Shown here one piece after another: positions 33,827 through 41,809 of a stretch of DNA of 64,000 nucleotides. The DNA is taken from positions 1 through 64,000 of the forward strand of contig JAHBWG010000045.1 in the NCBI GenBank assembly GCA_019637095.1, in the 5' to 3' direction. The notes under the pieces are model-generated. The model worked only from the letters and a program-made list of their open reading frames with translations, was not told the origin of the DNA and made no database searches. Numbering within the stretch: the first letter of the stretch is position 1; the number at the start of each line of letters is the position of its first letter. Source of the stretch: Sandaracinaceae bacterium. Lineage in GTDB: Bacteria > Myxococcota_A > Polyangia > Polyangiales > Sandaracinaceae. Position numbers and translations under genes: made by a program.

Positions 33827-34485
33827 GGCGCGCCGGGCGGTCTCCGTCGCGTCCGCGCAAGCCCGTGGTGCTGGTCTTCGGCGAGAACGAGCACGACCGG
33901 ATGTCGCTCGTGCAACTGATGCGGGCCCTGCGAACGGACTGCCCGAAGATCGAGACGCGCCGACGCCCTCTCGTTCTCATCAAGAACCGCGACGCGGCCG
34001 AGCAGCGGAAGAGCGCAGCGGCCATCGCGGATGTGGTCGGCGCCGACCAGCGCCGATTCGATGTGAGGCTCGTGGTCGCGCACGAGGACGCCGACGCTCT
34101 GGAACCCGCGCACGAGGCGCTCGCCGAGCGGACGGAGCGGTTGCTCGGCGAGAAGGGCATCCGTGCCGTCGCGGCCACTGCGGCGTGGGAAACCGAGGCC
34201 TGGTGGTACCTCTGGCCGGACGCGGTCCTCGCGGTCAACTCGAAGTGGCGCCACCCGAACCGCCAGAAGACCGATGTGGGCAAGCTGAGAGACGCCAAGG
34301 AGCAGCTCCGCCGCGATCTTCGCCCCAAACAGGGTCGGACTCGCGACTATGAGGAGAGTGACAGCCCCGAGATCGCCCGGCTAGTTCGTGAAAGGGGCAT
34401 CGTCGACGCGCACGCTGCGACGAGCAACTCGTTTCGTCGATTCGCAGAACGCTTCCGTGCGGCCGATCTCGGGCCCCTCCGATGA
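33823..34485 (+). CDS. TOPRIM/DUF4276-like partner of the AAA ATPase
   Basis: A 220-residue protein starting at a TTG that overlaps the ATPase stop (TTGA), with GGGGGA upstream. An N-terminal strand, VVLVFGENEHDRMSLVQLM, carries the acidic residue expected after the first beta strand of TOPRIM-like folds. LVVAHEDADALEPAHEAL gives the D-x-D motif. AAWETEAWWYLWPDAVL resembles the H-E-I-E-A-W segment of DUF4276 proteins. The C-terminal part is Lys/Arg-rich and helical. No close family name is certain. As a partner of an AAA_21 ATPase it is a candidate nuclease or RNase effector. It ends 64 bases before a dispersed repeat. Confidence 0.68.
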   Translation: MRRAGRSPSRPRKPVVLVFGENEHDRMSLVQLMRALRTDCPKIETRRRPLVLIKNRDAAEQRKSAAAIADVVGADQRRFDVRLVVAHEDADALEPAHEALAERTERLLGEKGIRAVAATAAWETEAWWYLWPDAVLAVNSKWRHPNRQKTDVGKLRDAKEQLRRDLRPKQGRTRDYEESDSPEIARLVRERGIVDAHAATSNSFRRFAERFRAADLGPLR

Positions 34486-34548
34486 CCTCCCGCCGTCGCC
34501 TCTGACTCCGCCGCGCACGCGGGTTCCTTCCCGGCGCGCAGTGCTGGT

Positions 34549-34654
34549 GTTCCAACGCTCCAACCCTCCTCGTTTCCTCTCTCTCGTTGTCCCCCGTGAG
34601 GAACCAGGAGCGACGAGACCCGGAGGCGAGGAGCAGGCGCCTGCGGCGCGTGGG
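34549..34654 (+). repeat. Dispersed repeat II, copy 2
   Basis: This matches the reverse complement of 14098-14200: TCCAACCCTCCTCGT, a variable middle, CGACGAGACCCGGAGGCGAG, and GCGCCTGCGGCGCG. It lies in the 298-base gap (34486-34783) between the TOPRIM-like gene and the next secreted protein; nothing else recognisable is in the gap. As at 14.1 kb, it sits shortly downstream of a stop codon and in the same orientation as that gene. Confidence 0.65.
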
Positions 34655-34783
34655 AAAGGACGTCACCGCAGACGCCTCGATGGGCGCTCGACCGAGCGTC
34701 GGCGCTCGACTCGTCGACAGGGCTCGAGTCGCTGGCGCGCGGCGCGCCGGGGCGCCAACCTGCCTGGGCGTGTGGGGGAGACC

Positions 34784-35476
34784 ATGATGATCGACGCCCG
34801 CGGGGCCGTCTGGCTCGCCCTCGCGATCGTGCTCGGGGTCGCGGCGCCTGCATCGGCACAAGACACCTTGCGCTTCGACTTCGGCCCGCCGGTGCCGGCG
34901 CCGGACTCCGCGGGGGAGGCGAGGTGCGACGCCGTCGCGCTGCGCCGGCTCCGCGGCGGGCGCGTCCTGTGGGTGCGGCCGCTCCCCGAGCGCGCCCGGC
35001 GCGCGATCGGCGGCGTCTGCCGGTGCACGACCCCGGACGGACGCCCCTGCGCGACCGAGGTCCGCGACTACCTCCGCGGCAGGGCGCCCTCGCCGCCCGG
35101 GGTGATCGGCCTCGAGCACCACGCGGGCCACGTCTTCCTCGCGGACACGAGCGGCTTGCTCGTCCTCGACGCCGCGAGCGGCGCGGTCGTGCTCGACGAG
35201 CCGACGCCCGAGGGGCGCGCCGCCTGGTTCGATCGCGGGCGCTGGACGCTCGGCGCGTGCCGCGGGACCGCTCGCTCCGGGGCGTTCCTCGGGCGCTGCG
35301 ACGACGGGGTCGTGTTCTTCGACGCAGGCCACGCGCTCCTCGTCGCCACGCGGCCTGCGCGCGTCGTCGCGCGCGCGACGCTGTCCGTCGACGCCCGCCG
35401 ACCGGGCTCCGTCTCGATCGAGGGCCCGCTCGGCGCGCACACGCTGCGGGTCGAGGGCGCGATCTTCTTGCGGTGA
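34784..35476 (+). CDS. Secreted protein of unknown function
   Basis: A 230-residue exported protein. The tandem ATGs at 34784 and 34787 follow GGGGGAG. The signal peptide is AVWLALAIVLGVAAPASAQ, cleaved after ASA. The mature part has four Cys in the first third (ARCDAVAL, GVCRCTTPDGRPC), which could form disulfides, and one propeller-like blade motif ([17 protein letters not shown]) resembling PQQ-type repeats. There are too few repeats for a full propeller. Family not recognised. It is convergent with the epimerase gene. Confidence 0.68.
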   Translation: MMIDARGAVWLALAIVLGVAAPASAQDTLRFDFGPPVPAPDSAGEARCDAVALRRLRGGRVLWVRPLPERARRAIGGVCRCTTPDGRPCATEVRDYLRGRAPSPPGVIGLEHHAGHVFLADTSGLLVLDAASGAVVLDEPTPEGRAAWFDRGRWTLGACRGTARSGAFLGRCDDGVVFFDAGHALLVATRPARVVARATLSVDARRPGSVSIEGPLGAHTLRVEGAIFLR

Positions 35477-35521
35477 GTCCCCCACGCGGCGCAGCCATAT
35501 GGGGCTCCCCACGGTGCGCCG

Positions 35522-36532
35522 TCAGACGGCGCCGGTCGCGATCAGGTGCTCGCAGGTGCGCTCGATCCCCTCGGCGACCGACACGCGCGGATCGTAGCCG
35601 AGGTCGCGCCGGGCCTTGTCGATGCTGAAGTAGTGGTGCGTGCACATGTAGCGGATCGCGAAGCGCGTGAGGCCGTCTTCGGGGCTGATCGTCCCGCCGC
35701 GCAGCGTGTCGAGGCCCTCCTTGACGGCGGCGATCGCGTAGACGAGCTGGTGCGGGATCGCGGCGCGGATCGGCGGCAGGCCGAGCCGATCGACGACGCG
35801 CCGCACGAAGTCCCAGAAGGGCATCGGCTCGCCGTTGGTGATGAAATACGCCTGGCCCGCGCACGCCGCGTCGGGCGCGAGGCGCGCCTCCGCGGCGAGC
35901 AGCGCGTCGACGAGGTTGGCGACGTAGGTGTAGTCGCTCAGCCACGTGCCGCGCCCGATCTGCCAGCGCAGCCGCCCCGCCTTCGCGTGCGAGATCACCG
36001 CGGGCAGGAAGCGCCCGTCGTGCGGCCCGAAGATGACGTGCGGGCGCAGCGACACCGTCGCGACGCCGCCCTCGCCGTTCGCCGCGAGGACCTCGCGCTC
36101 CGCGGCGATCTTCGAGTCCGCGTAGGGCGCCTGCGAGATCGACGAGTAGGGGAGCGACTCGTCGCCGTTCTCGATGTCCTTGCCCTCGTAGACGACCGAG
36201 CCGCTCGAGACGTAGACGAGCTTGGGCACCTGCCCGGCCTGGCACGCGCGCATCACGTTGCGCGTGCCCTCGAGGTTCACGTTCCAGACGAAGTCCTTCT
36301 GGTTCTGCTTGGTGTGCACGACGCTCGCGTTGTGGAACACCGCGTCGGCCCCAGCGATCGCCTCGACGATCGCGGCGCCGTCGGTGATGTCCGCGCGCAC
36401 GTGCTCCACGTCGCCCCGGTGCGGCGCGCCGAGGTCGATCACGCGCACGCGATCGCCGCGCGCCACGAGCCCGTCGACGAGGTGGCGGCCCACGAACCCC
36501 GAGCCGCCGGTCACCACGCTGAGCTGTCCCAT
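35522..36532 (-). CDS. NAD(P)-dependent epimerase/3-beta-hydroxysteroid-dehydrogenase-like
   Basis: A 336-residue extended SDR enzyme. The cofactor motif is VVTGGSGFVGRHLV (6-19), followed by VFHNASVVHT, the catalytic SSGSVVYEG and YADSKIAAE (Tyr-x3-Lys), and LRPHVIFGPHDGRFLP. The GPHD and late FWDFVRRVVDRLGLP stretches resemble 3-beta-HSD and sterol-4-alpha-carboxylate dehydrogenases. Some myxobacteria make sterols, so a role in C4 demethylation is possible; a sugar-nucleotide epimerase is the alternative. The start is an ATG. The gene follows selA by 92 bases on the same strand but shows no functional link to it. Confidence 0.85.
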   Translation of the reverse strand: MGQLSVVTGGSGFVGRHLVDGLVARGDRVRVIDLGAPHRGDVEHVRADITDGAAIVEAIAGADAVFHNASVVHTKQNQKDFVWNVNLEGTRNVMRACQAGQVPKLVYVSSGSVVYEGKDIENGDESLPYSSISQAPYADSKIAAEREVLAANGEGGVATVSLRPHVIFGPHDGRFLPAVISHAKAGRLRWQIGRGTWLSDYTYVANLVDALLAAEARLAPDAACAGQAYFITNGEPMPFWDFVRRVVDRLGLPPIRAAIPHQLVYAIAAVKEGLDTLRGGTISPEDGLTRFAIRYMCTHHYFSIDKARRDLGYDPRVSVAEGIERTCEHLIATGAV

Positions 36533-36624
36533 CTCGACCTTGCCTCCTGCGCCGCGTGAACTCGGTTCACCGCGGCGCCGGTGGCGTTAGCGGGCTCGAG
36601 CGCCCGCCGCAAGGCGACACGCGC

Positions 36625-37998
36625 TCACGGGCTCGGCTCGCGCACCCGAGCGAGCGCCGCGAGCAGCGCCTCGACGAGCGCGTCCGAGGCGCCGAGCGGC
36701 GCGACGGTGCGCGCGTCCAGGAGGAGCGCTCCGTCGCGGATGCGCGCGAGCACCCGCGGCGTGCCGAGGAACAGCGCGGCGCGCAGCGCCTCCGGCGAGG
36801 GCGCACGGATCGCGAGCGCCACCGACGGCCAGCGGCGGCCGGGCGTCGAGCCGCCGCCGATCGCGCCGTCGACCTCGAGGAGCTCCGCGTCGACGTCGCG
36901 CGGCAGGCGCGCCCTCCAGCCCTCGACCGCCGCGCGCAGCGCCTCGAGCGGCGCGTGGATCATCGCGCGCGCGGGGACGTCCTGGCCGGTGAGCCAGCCG
37001 TCGAGCGTGGCCTCGAGCGCGGCCAGCGTGACCTTGTCGGCGCGCAGCGCGCGCGCGAGCGGGTGGCGCGCGAGCCGCTCCACGCTCGCACGCCGGCCGA
37101 GCGCGATGCCCGCCTGCGGGCCGCCCAGGAGCTTGTCGCCGCTGAAGCACGCGAGCTCGGCGCCGGCGGCGATCGCGTCGCCCACCACCGGCTCGTCCTC
37201 GACGGGCACGAGCGCGCCCGAGCCGAGGTCCGCGATCACCGGCGGCCCGAGCGCGGTGAGCTCCGCGATCGACGGCGACGCGACGAACCCCACCTGCCGG
37301 AAGTTCGACGCGTGCACCCAGAGGATCGCCTGCGTCCGCTCGTCGATCGCGCGCGCGTAGTCGGACGCGCGCGTGCGGTTGGTCGTGCCGACCTCGACGA
37401 GCTCGGCGCCCGACGTCTCGAGGATCTCCGGGATCCGAAAGCCGCCGCCGATCTCCACGAGCTGGCCGCGGCTCACGATCACGCGGCCACCCCGCGCGAG
37501 CGCGGCGAGCGCGAGCACGAGCGCGGCCGCGCCGTTGTTCACGGTGAGGGCGGCCTCGGCGCCGGTCAGCGCGCGCAGCCGGTCCTCCACGCCGGCGCCG
37601 CGCGCGCCGCGCCGGCCGCTCGCGCCGTCGAGCTCCACGAGCGCGTACCCGCTCGCCCGCGCCGCCGCCTCGATGGCGCGCGGGCTCCACGGCGCGCGGC
37701 CGAGGTTGGTGTGGAGCACCACGCCGGTCGCGTTGATCACCGGCTCGACGTGCGCGCGCAGGCGCTCGGCGAGCCTCGCCTCGAGCGCCTCGCGCGTGGG
37801 CACGCCCTCGGAGGCGCGCTCGCGCGCCTCCGCCACGACCGCCCGCGCGTGCGCCGCCACCCGCGCCGCCCCGTGGCGCGCCACGAGCGCGTCGGTCACG
37901 AGCCGATCGATCGCCGGGAGCGCGCGCCGCGGATCCTCGCCCACCGCATCGGGATACCACGGCACGCCACGCCGACGGCGACGATCGTCTCGCCGCAT
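36625..37998 (-). CDS. selA: L-seryl-tRNA(Sec) selenium transferase
   Basis: A 457-residue PLP enzyme that turns Ser-tRNA(Sec) into Sec-tRNA(Sec) using selenophosphate. Family marks are LPAIDRLV, the INATGVVLHTNLGRAPWS segment, LTVNNGAAALVLAL, SRGQLVEIGGGFRIP, the GTTNRTRASDY loop and the PLP lysine, Lys289 in CFSGDKLLGGPQAG. The ATG at 37998 is the conventional start, but the next residues are all Arg/Asp. A GTG at 37965 gives an N-terminus closer to other SelA proteins. The start lies in or next to a long inverted repeat. selD is directly upstream on the same strand. selB and selC are not in the window. Confidence 0.95.
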   Translation of the reverse strand: MRRDDRRRRRGVPWYPDAVGEDPRRALPAIDRLVTDALVARHGAARVAAHARAVVAEARERASEGVPTREALEARLAERLRAHVEPVINATGVVLHTNLGRAPWSPRAIEAAARASGYALVELDGASGRRGARGAGVEDRLRALTGAEAALTVNNGAAALVLALAALARGGRVIVSRGQLVEIGGGFRIPEILETSGAELVEVGTTNRTRASDYARAIDERTQAILWVHASNFRQVGFVASPSIAELTALGPPVIADLGSGALVPVEDEPVVGDAIAAGAELACFSGDKLLGGPQAGIALGRRASVERLARHPLARALRADKVTLAALEATLDGWLTGQDVPARAMIHAPLEALRAAVEGWRARLPRDVDAELLEVDGAIGGGSTPGRRWPSVALAIRAPSPEALRAALFLGTPRVLARIRDGALLLDARTVAPLGASDALVEALLAALARVREPSP

Positions 37999-38073
37999 GA
38001 CGAGATGACGAGGATCGTCCCCCTGACGCTGATGGGCGAGGGGACGATCCTCGTCATTTCGTCATTTCGTCAT
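37997..38073 (-). repeat. Long inverted repeat with octamer repeats between selD and selA
   Basis: The arms are 37997-38022 and 38040-38065, 26 bases each with one mismatch, separated by a 17-base loop. Each arm contains GACGAGGATCGTCCCC or its complement. The right arm is extended, so the minus strand reads ATGACGAA-ATGACGAA-ATGACGAG, three octamers. In the selD-selA mRNA it would form a very stable stem whose 3' arm includes the selA ATG at 37998. It may reduce selA translation or attenuate transcription, or be a small insertion. Confidence 0.8.
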
Positions 38074-38092
38074 TCGCGGGATCGCGCGAGGC

Positions 38093-39148
38093 TCAAGGGA
38101 CGAGGGTCAGCGAGGGCGCGCCGGCGCGCACCTCGCCGATGCGGGCGGCGTCGTGCCCCTCGTCACGGAGCTGGCGGACGAGCTCGTCGGCCGCGTCCGG
38201 CTCGAGCGAGACCAAGAGGCCGCCGGAGGTCTGCGGGTCGATCGCGAGGCGCAGCGCGGCGTCCGATGCGCGCGAGCTCAGGGCGCTCGCGACGTAGTCG
38301 AGGTTGCACCTGGCGGCGCCTCCGACGCGCGCGCTCGCCGCGCGCTCGCGGGCGCCGGGCAGGGCGGGCAGCGCGCTCGCCTCGAGCACGAGCGCCACGC
38401 CGGACGCGCGCGCGACGTGGAGCGCGTGGCCAGAGAGCCCGAAGCCGGTCACGTCGGTCGCCGCGCGCGCGCCGAGCGCGACCATGTGGTGCGCCGCGCG
38501 CGCGTTGAGCCGCAGCATCGACGCGAGCAGGGCAGCCTCTTCGTCGGCGGCGAGCTCGTCCCTGCGGTGCGCGGCGACGAGGAGCCCGGCGCCGAGCGGC
38601 TTCGTGAGGACGAGCGCGTCGCCGGGGCGGGCGCCCGCCTGCGTCACGAGCGCGCGCGCGCTCACCTCGCCGTGGACCGCGAGCCCGTACATCGGCACGG
38701 CGCCCTTGACCGTGTGCCCGCCGACGACGAGCGCGCCCGCCTCCCGCGCCTTGTCCGCGCCCCCCTGCAAGATCGCTTGCAGCACATCGAGCGGCAGCGC
38801 GTCGCTCGGGAACGCGGCGAACGCGAGCGCGAAGCGCGGCGTCCCGCCCACCGCGTACACGTCGCTCAGCGCGTTGGCGGCGGCGACCGCGCCGAACGTG
38901 TAGGGGTCGTCGACGACGGGGGTGATCACGTCGATCGTCGAGACGTGGTACGGCCCGTCGGCGCAGCTCGCCGGCCACCGCACCACCGCGGCGTCGTCGT
39001 GGCCCGTATTCGCTACCACGGCCCCTTCGGGCGCCTCCGTGGTGAGCGCGCGCAGGACCTTCACGAGGCCCTCGGGGTCGAGCTTGGCCGCTCACCCGCC
39101 GGCGTCGGTCAGCCGGGTCAGCCGGATCGTCTCGCGGTCTCGGTTCAT
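38093..39148 (-). CDS. selD: Selenophosphate synthase, selenoprotein with in-frame UGA
   Basis: SelD makes selenophosphate from selenide and ATP for selenocysteine synthesis. Reading from the ATG at 39148, codon 19 is TGA (39094-39092) within LTDAGG-Sec-AAKLDPEGL. This is exactly the site where SelD proteins carry Cys or Sec, three residues before the essential Lys (here Lys22). Full length is then 351 residues, normal for SelD. A caller that treats TGA as stop would start at the GTG at 39064 and lose the active site. Later marks are VANTGHDDAAVV, STIDVITPVVDDPYTFGAVA, ALSDVYAVGGTP, GGHTVKGAVPMYGLAVHG, VTGFGLSGHALHVA and DPQTSGGLLVS. It begins 13 bases behind an exported-protein gene. Confidence 0.93.
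39053..39073 (-). promoter_or_regulatory. Bacterial SECIS-like hairpin of selD
   Basis: On the selD mRNA, AGGGCCU (39072-39066) pairs with AGGUCCU (39060-39054) in seven pairs including one G-U, leaving the loop CGUGA. The loop starts 26 nucleotides after the UGA, inside the 16-37 range known for bacterial SECIS elements, and its second base is G, as required for SelB binding. It explains how the UGA can be read as Sec. Confidence 0.75.
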
Positions 39149-39161
39149 GCCGCGTGTTCTA

Positions 39162-40010
39162 TCACCGCGGCTGGCTGTCGTACGCCCTCGTGTGCACGCT
39201 CAGCGTGAGCGCGCCGTGGACCTCGCCCGGCTCGAGCACGTTGGTGCCGACCATCGCGCCGAGGCCGAGGTACGGCAGCACGAACACCTCGAGCGCGGCG
39301 CGCGGCTCGACGACGCCGATGACCGTCGAGGCCCACGTGCTCTCGACGCAGTCGCCGCGCCTCGTCTCGCTGCGCAGCGCGACGACCCGCATGCCCGCGT
39401 AGACCTCGAGCCGCAGCGTGACCGCGTCGATCGGGATCGCGACGCCGACGACCGCGCCGCCGCTCGGGACGAGGAGGTTCAGCGGGCGGATCGCGAGGTC
39501 GCGCTCGCGCCGCGTCGGCCCGCTGACGTCGGTCCCGAAGAGGCCGACCTCGACGCCCGCGAAGAGGTAGTCGAAGAAGCCGACGTCGAGCCGCAGGCTC
39601 AGGCCCCCGGCGATCAGGTCCGTGTCGCGCAGATCGCGGCCGCCCGTCGCGACGCCGAAGCGCTGCTCGTCGTGCACCGCCGTGCCCGCGACCTCGAGGC
39701 CCCCCACGCGCAGGTGCATCCCGCCCGGCGCGAGCGTGATCCGCAGCGGCGGCAAGCGATCGCGGCTCCACCCGTCGCCGAAGCGGCGGCAGCGCGACTC
39801 GCCGAGCGTGTCGCTCACCTCGACGCAGGCGGGCTCCGCGATCGAGGAGCCCGCGTCGCTCCCGCCGCCGTCGTAGTAGGTCGGGACGTAGTCGTTCGAG
39901 GTGTCGCTCGAGCGATCGTCGGAGCTCGAGTCGTCGCCGCACCCCGCCGACGCGGGCGCGGCCGCGGCGAGCAGCGCGAGGGCGAGCGAGCCCGCGAGCG
40001 GCGCCCTCAC
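39162..40010 (-). CDS. Exported Asp/Ser-linker protein with beta-barrel-like domain
   Basis: A 282-residue exported protein. The signal peptide is APLAGSLALALLAAAAPASAGCG; the Cys after SAG could be lipidated or simply be the mature start. A low-complexity DDSSSDDRSSDTSND linker follows, then a domain of alternating strands (LSLRLDVGFFDYLFAGVEVG, AVVGVAIPIDAVTLRLEVYAG, LGLGAMVGTNVLEPG) that resembles an outer-membrane or surface beta structure. Its ATG overlaps the stop of the upstream lipoprotein in an ATGA, so the pair is coupled. selD starts 13 bases after its stop. No family recognised. Confidence 0.7.
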   Translation of the reverse strand: MRAPLAGSLALALLAAAAPASAGCGDDSSSDDRSSDTSNDYVPTYYDGGGSDAGSSIAEPACVEVSDTLGESRCRRFGDGWSRDRLPPLRITLAPGGMHLRVGGLEVAGTAVHDEQRFGVATGGRDLRDTDLIAGGLSLRLDVGFFDYLFAGVEVGLFGTDVSGPTRRERDLAIRPLNLLVPSGGAVVGVAIPIDAVTLRLEVYAGMRVVALRSETRRGDCVESTWASTVIGVVEPRAALEVFVLPYLGLGAMVGTNVLEPGEVHGALTLSVHTRAYDSQPR

Positions 40011-40570
40011 TGCGCGCCCTCCCCCGGATCGGCGGCCGTCGTGGCGTCGGCCTCGTCGTCGACGTGCTCGTCAGAGAGCTGCTCGTCGGCGAGCTCCTCG
40101 GTCTCGTCGTCGTCCTCCTCCTCGTCCTCGTCGCGTGCGGCGCGCGTCTCGGCGCGCGAGAGGCACAGCGGCGGGAGGCCGGCCGCGTCCTCGGTGATCC
40201 CGTCGAGCGACACGCAGACCCGCGACGGAGTGACGCCGCCCGTCTCGTAGCCGATCTCCTCGACGAACGCGCCGCGCCCGTCGAGGGTCCCCGGCCGCAG
40301 CTCCTGCCGCGGATCGCGCACGGGCAGATCGACGAGCGCACCGTCCACACCTCCTCGTACGGTCACCGCGCCGAGATCCACCCTCACCGGGCCCATGCAG
40401 TGGTTGCCGACGCGATAGGCCAGGATCACGCCCGGCCGATCGAGCCACGCGACGCGGACGTCGGTGCACTCGAGCGCGACCGCCTGCGCGCTCGGCTGTG
40501 GGTCTTGGAGCAGCCACCCCCGCGGATAGGAAGGCCCGCACGCGCTCGCCATCGCCACGATCGTCGCCAT
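40007..40570 (-). CDS. Lipoprotein with acidic C-terminal tail
   Basis: A 187-residue lipoprotein. I take the ATG at 40570 because GAGGGG lies seven bases upstream; a GTG at 40585 is in frame. A short signal, ATIVAMASACG, gives the lipobox SAC. The mature domain has four Cys and an Ig-like pattern (VAWLDRPGVILAYRVGNHC, VRVDLGAVTVRGG). The last 50 residues are almost all Asp, Glu and Ala (DEDEEEDDDETEELADEQ), which suggests a metal-binding or disordered tail. It is coupled to the barrel-like gene downstream through a four-base overlap. Function unknown. Confidence 0.7.
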   Translation of the reverse strand: MATIVAMASACGPSYPRGWLLQDPQPSAQAVALECTDVRVAWLDRPGVILAYRVGNHCMGPVRVDLGAVTVRGGVDGALVDLPVRDPRQELRPGTLDGRGAFVEEIGYETGGVTPSRVCVSLDGITEDAAGLPPLCLSRAETRAARDEDEEEDDDETEELADEQLSDEHVDDEADATTAADPGEGAQ

Positions 40571-40687
40571 CGCCACACCCCTCACGACTCTGGCAGGGTG
40601 GGGTCACGCGCCGGCGCGCGCTCGGAGAAAACCTCCCGGCGGGCTCGCAAGATCACGCACGCCGCGCGGAAAACGCCGCGGCGCGGC

Positions 40688-41662
40688 TCACCGGCGGCGC
40701 TGCGGTCGGGCCCACGGCAGCGCGTCGAGGTCCGCGTTGCCGCCGCTGAGCACCACGCCGACGCGCGCGATCCCCTCGAGCTCCGCGAAGCGGCGCGAGA
40801 GCGCCGCCGCGAGGGGGACCGCGCCGCTCGGCTCGACCACGAGCTTCATCCGCTCGAGGAGCAGGCGCATCGCCGCGATCGTCATCGCGTCCTCGACGAC
40901 GAGGATCTCCTCGACGACGTCGCGCACCACCGGCCAGGTGAGCTCGCCGAGCACGGTGCGCAGGCCGTCCGCGACGGTGTCGGGCGTCTGCGTCGTCACG
41001 CGGACGCCGCTCGCCTTGCTGCGCGCCGCGTCGTCCGCGCCGCGCGGCTCCGCGCCGAGCACGCGCACGCGGGGCGCGAGCTCCCGGAGCGCGAGCGCGA
41101 CGCCGCTCAGCAGGCCGCCGCCGCCGACCGGGGCGATCACCGCGTCGAGGTCCGGCACCTCCTCGAGCAGCTCGATCGCGCACGTGCCCTGGCCCGCGAT
41201 CACGTCGGGGTGGTCGTACGGCCCGATGAGCGTGCCGCCGGTCTCCTCGACGACGCGGCCCGCGGTCTCGAGGCGCGAGGCGAGGGTCGGCTCGCACGGG
41301 ATGACGCGCGCGCCGTAGCCCTCGACCGCGGCGCGCTTCACGCGGGGGGCGTCGCTCGGCATGACCACGTGCGCCGCGATCCCGCGCGAGGCGGCGGCGA
41401 TCGCGAGCGCCTGCGCGTGGTTGCCGCTCGAGTGGGTGACGACGCCTCGCCGCGCGGTCGCCTCGTCGAGGCGCCACACCGCGTTCATCGCGCCGCGCGC
41501 CTTGAACGCGCCGCCGCGCTGGAGGTTCTCGCACTTGAAGAAGAGCCGCCGCCCCGCGCGGCGGTCGAGCGTGGCGCACGTCAGCACCGGCGTGCGGTGG
41601 ACGTGCGGTCGGATGCGCGCGTGCGCGTCGCGGATCGCGTCGAGGTCGGCGGCGAAGCTCAT
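40688..41662 (-). CDS. Threonine/serine dehydratase or serine-racemase-like PLP enzyme
   Basis: A 324-residue fold-type II PLP enzyme. The PLP lysine is in FFKCENLQRGGAFKARGA (the Lys of FKARGA). HSSGNHAQALAIAA binds the substrate carboxylate, and the glycine loop APVGGGGLLSGVALAL binds the phosphate; VVEPSGAVPLAAAL and VVLSGGNADLD close the domain. The length and absence of a C-terminal ACT domain fit catabolic threonine dehydratase (TdcB-like) or serine racemase. It deaminates Thr/Ser to 2-oxobutyrate/pyruvate, or racemises Ser. The single gene starts at the ATG at 41662, divergent from the DUF2914 gene. Confidence 0.9.
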   Translation of the reverse strand: MSFAADLDAIRDAHARIRPHVHRTPVLTCATLDRRAGRRLFFKCENLQRGGAFKARGAMNAVWRLDEATARRGVVTHSSGNHAQALAIAAASRGIAAHVVMPSDAPRVKRAAVEGYGARVIPCEPTLASRLETAGRVVEETGGTLIGPYDHPDVIAGQGTCAIELLEEVPDLDAVIAPVGGGGLLSGVALALRELAPRVRVLGAEPRGADDAARSKASGVRVTTQTPDTVADGLRTVLGELTWPVVRDVVEEILVVEDAMTIAAMRLLLERMKLVVEPSGAVPLAAALSRRFAELEGIARVGVVLSGGNADLDALPWARPQRRR

Positions 41663-41809
41663 CGGGCGACGATAGACGCGCCGCCGTGTCCGCGGGGAGA
41701 CGAAGCGGCCGAACGCCGCGAGAACGTGGGCGCTCGGTGCGCTGGCACGCGCGCTGCCATGGCTCGGGGTGCCGGCGCATGGCCGGCAGAAGGAGTCGAA
41801 GGAAGCGAA

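Noticed and set aside
39053-39064. GTG at 39064 as the selD start
   Set aside because: It would remove the Cys/Sec and Lys of the active site; the GTG lies in the loop of the SECIS-like hairpin.
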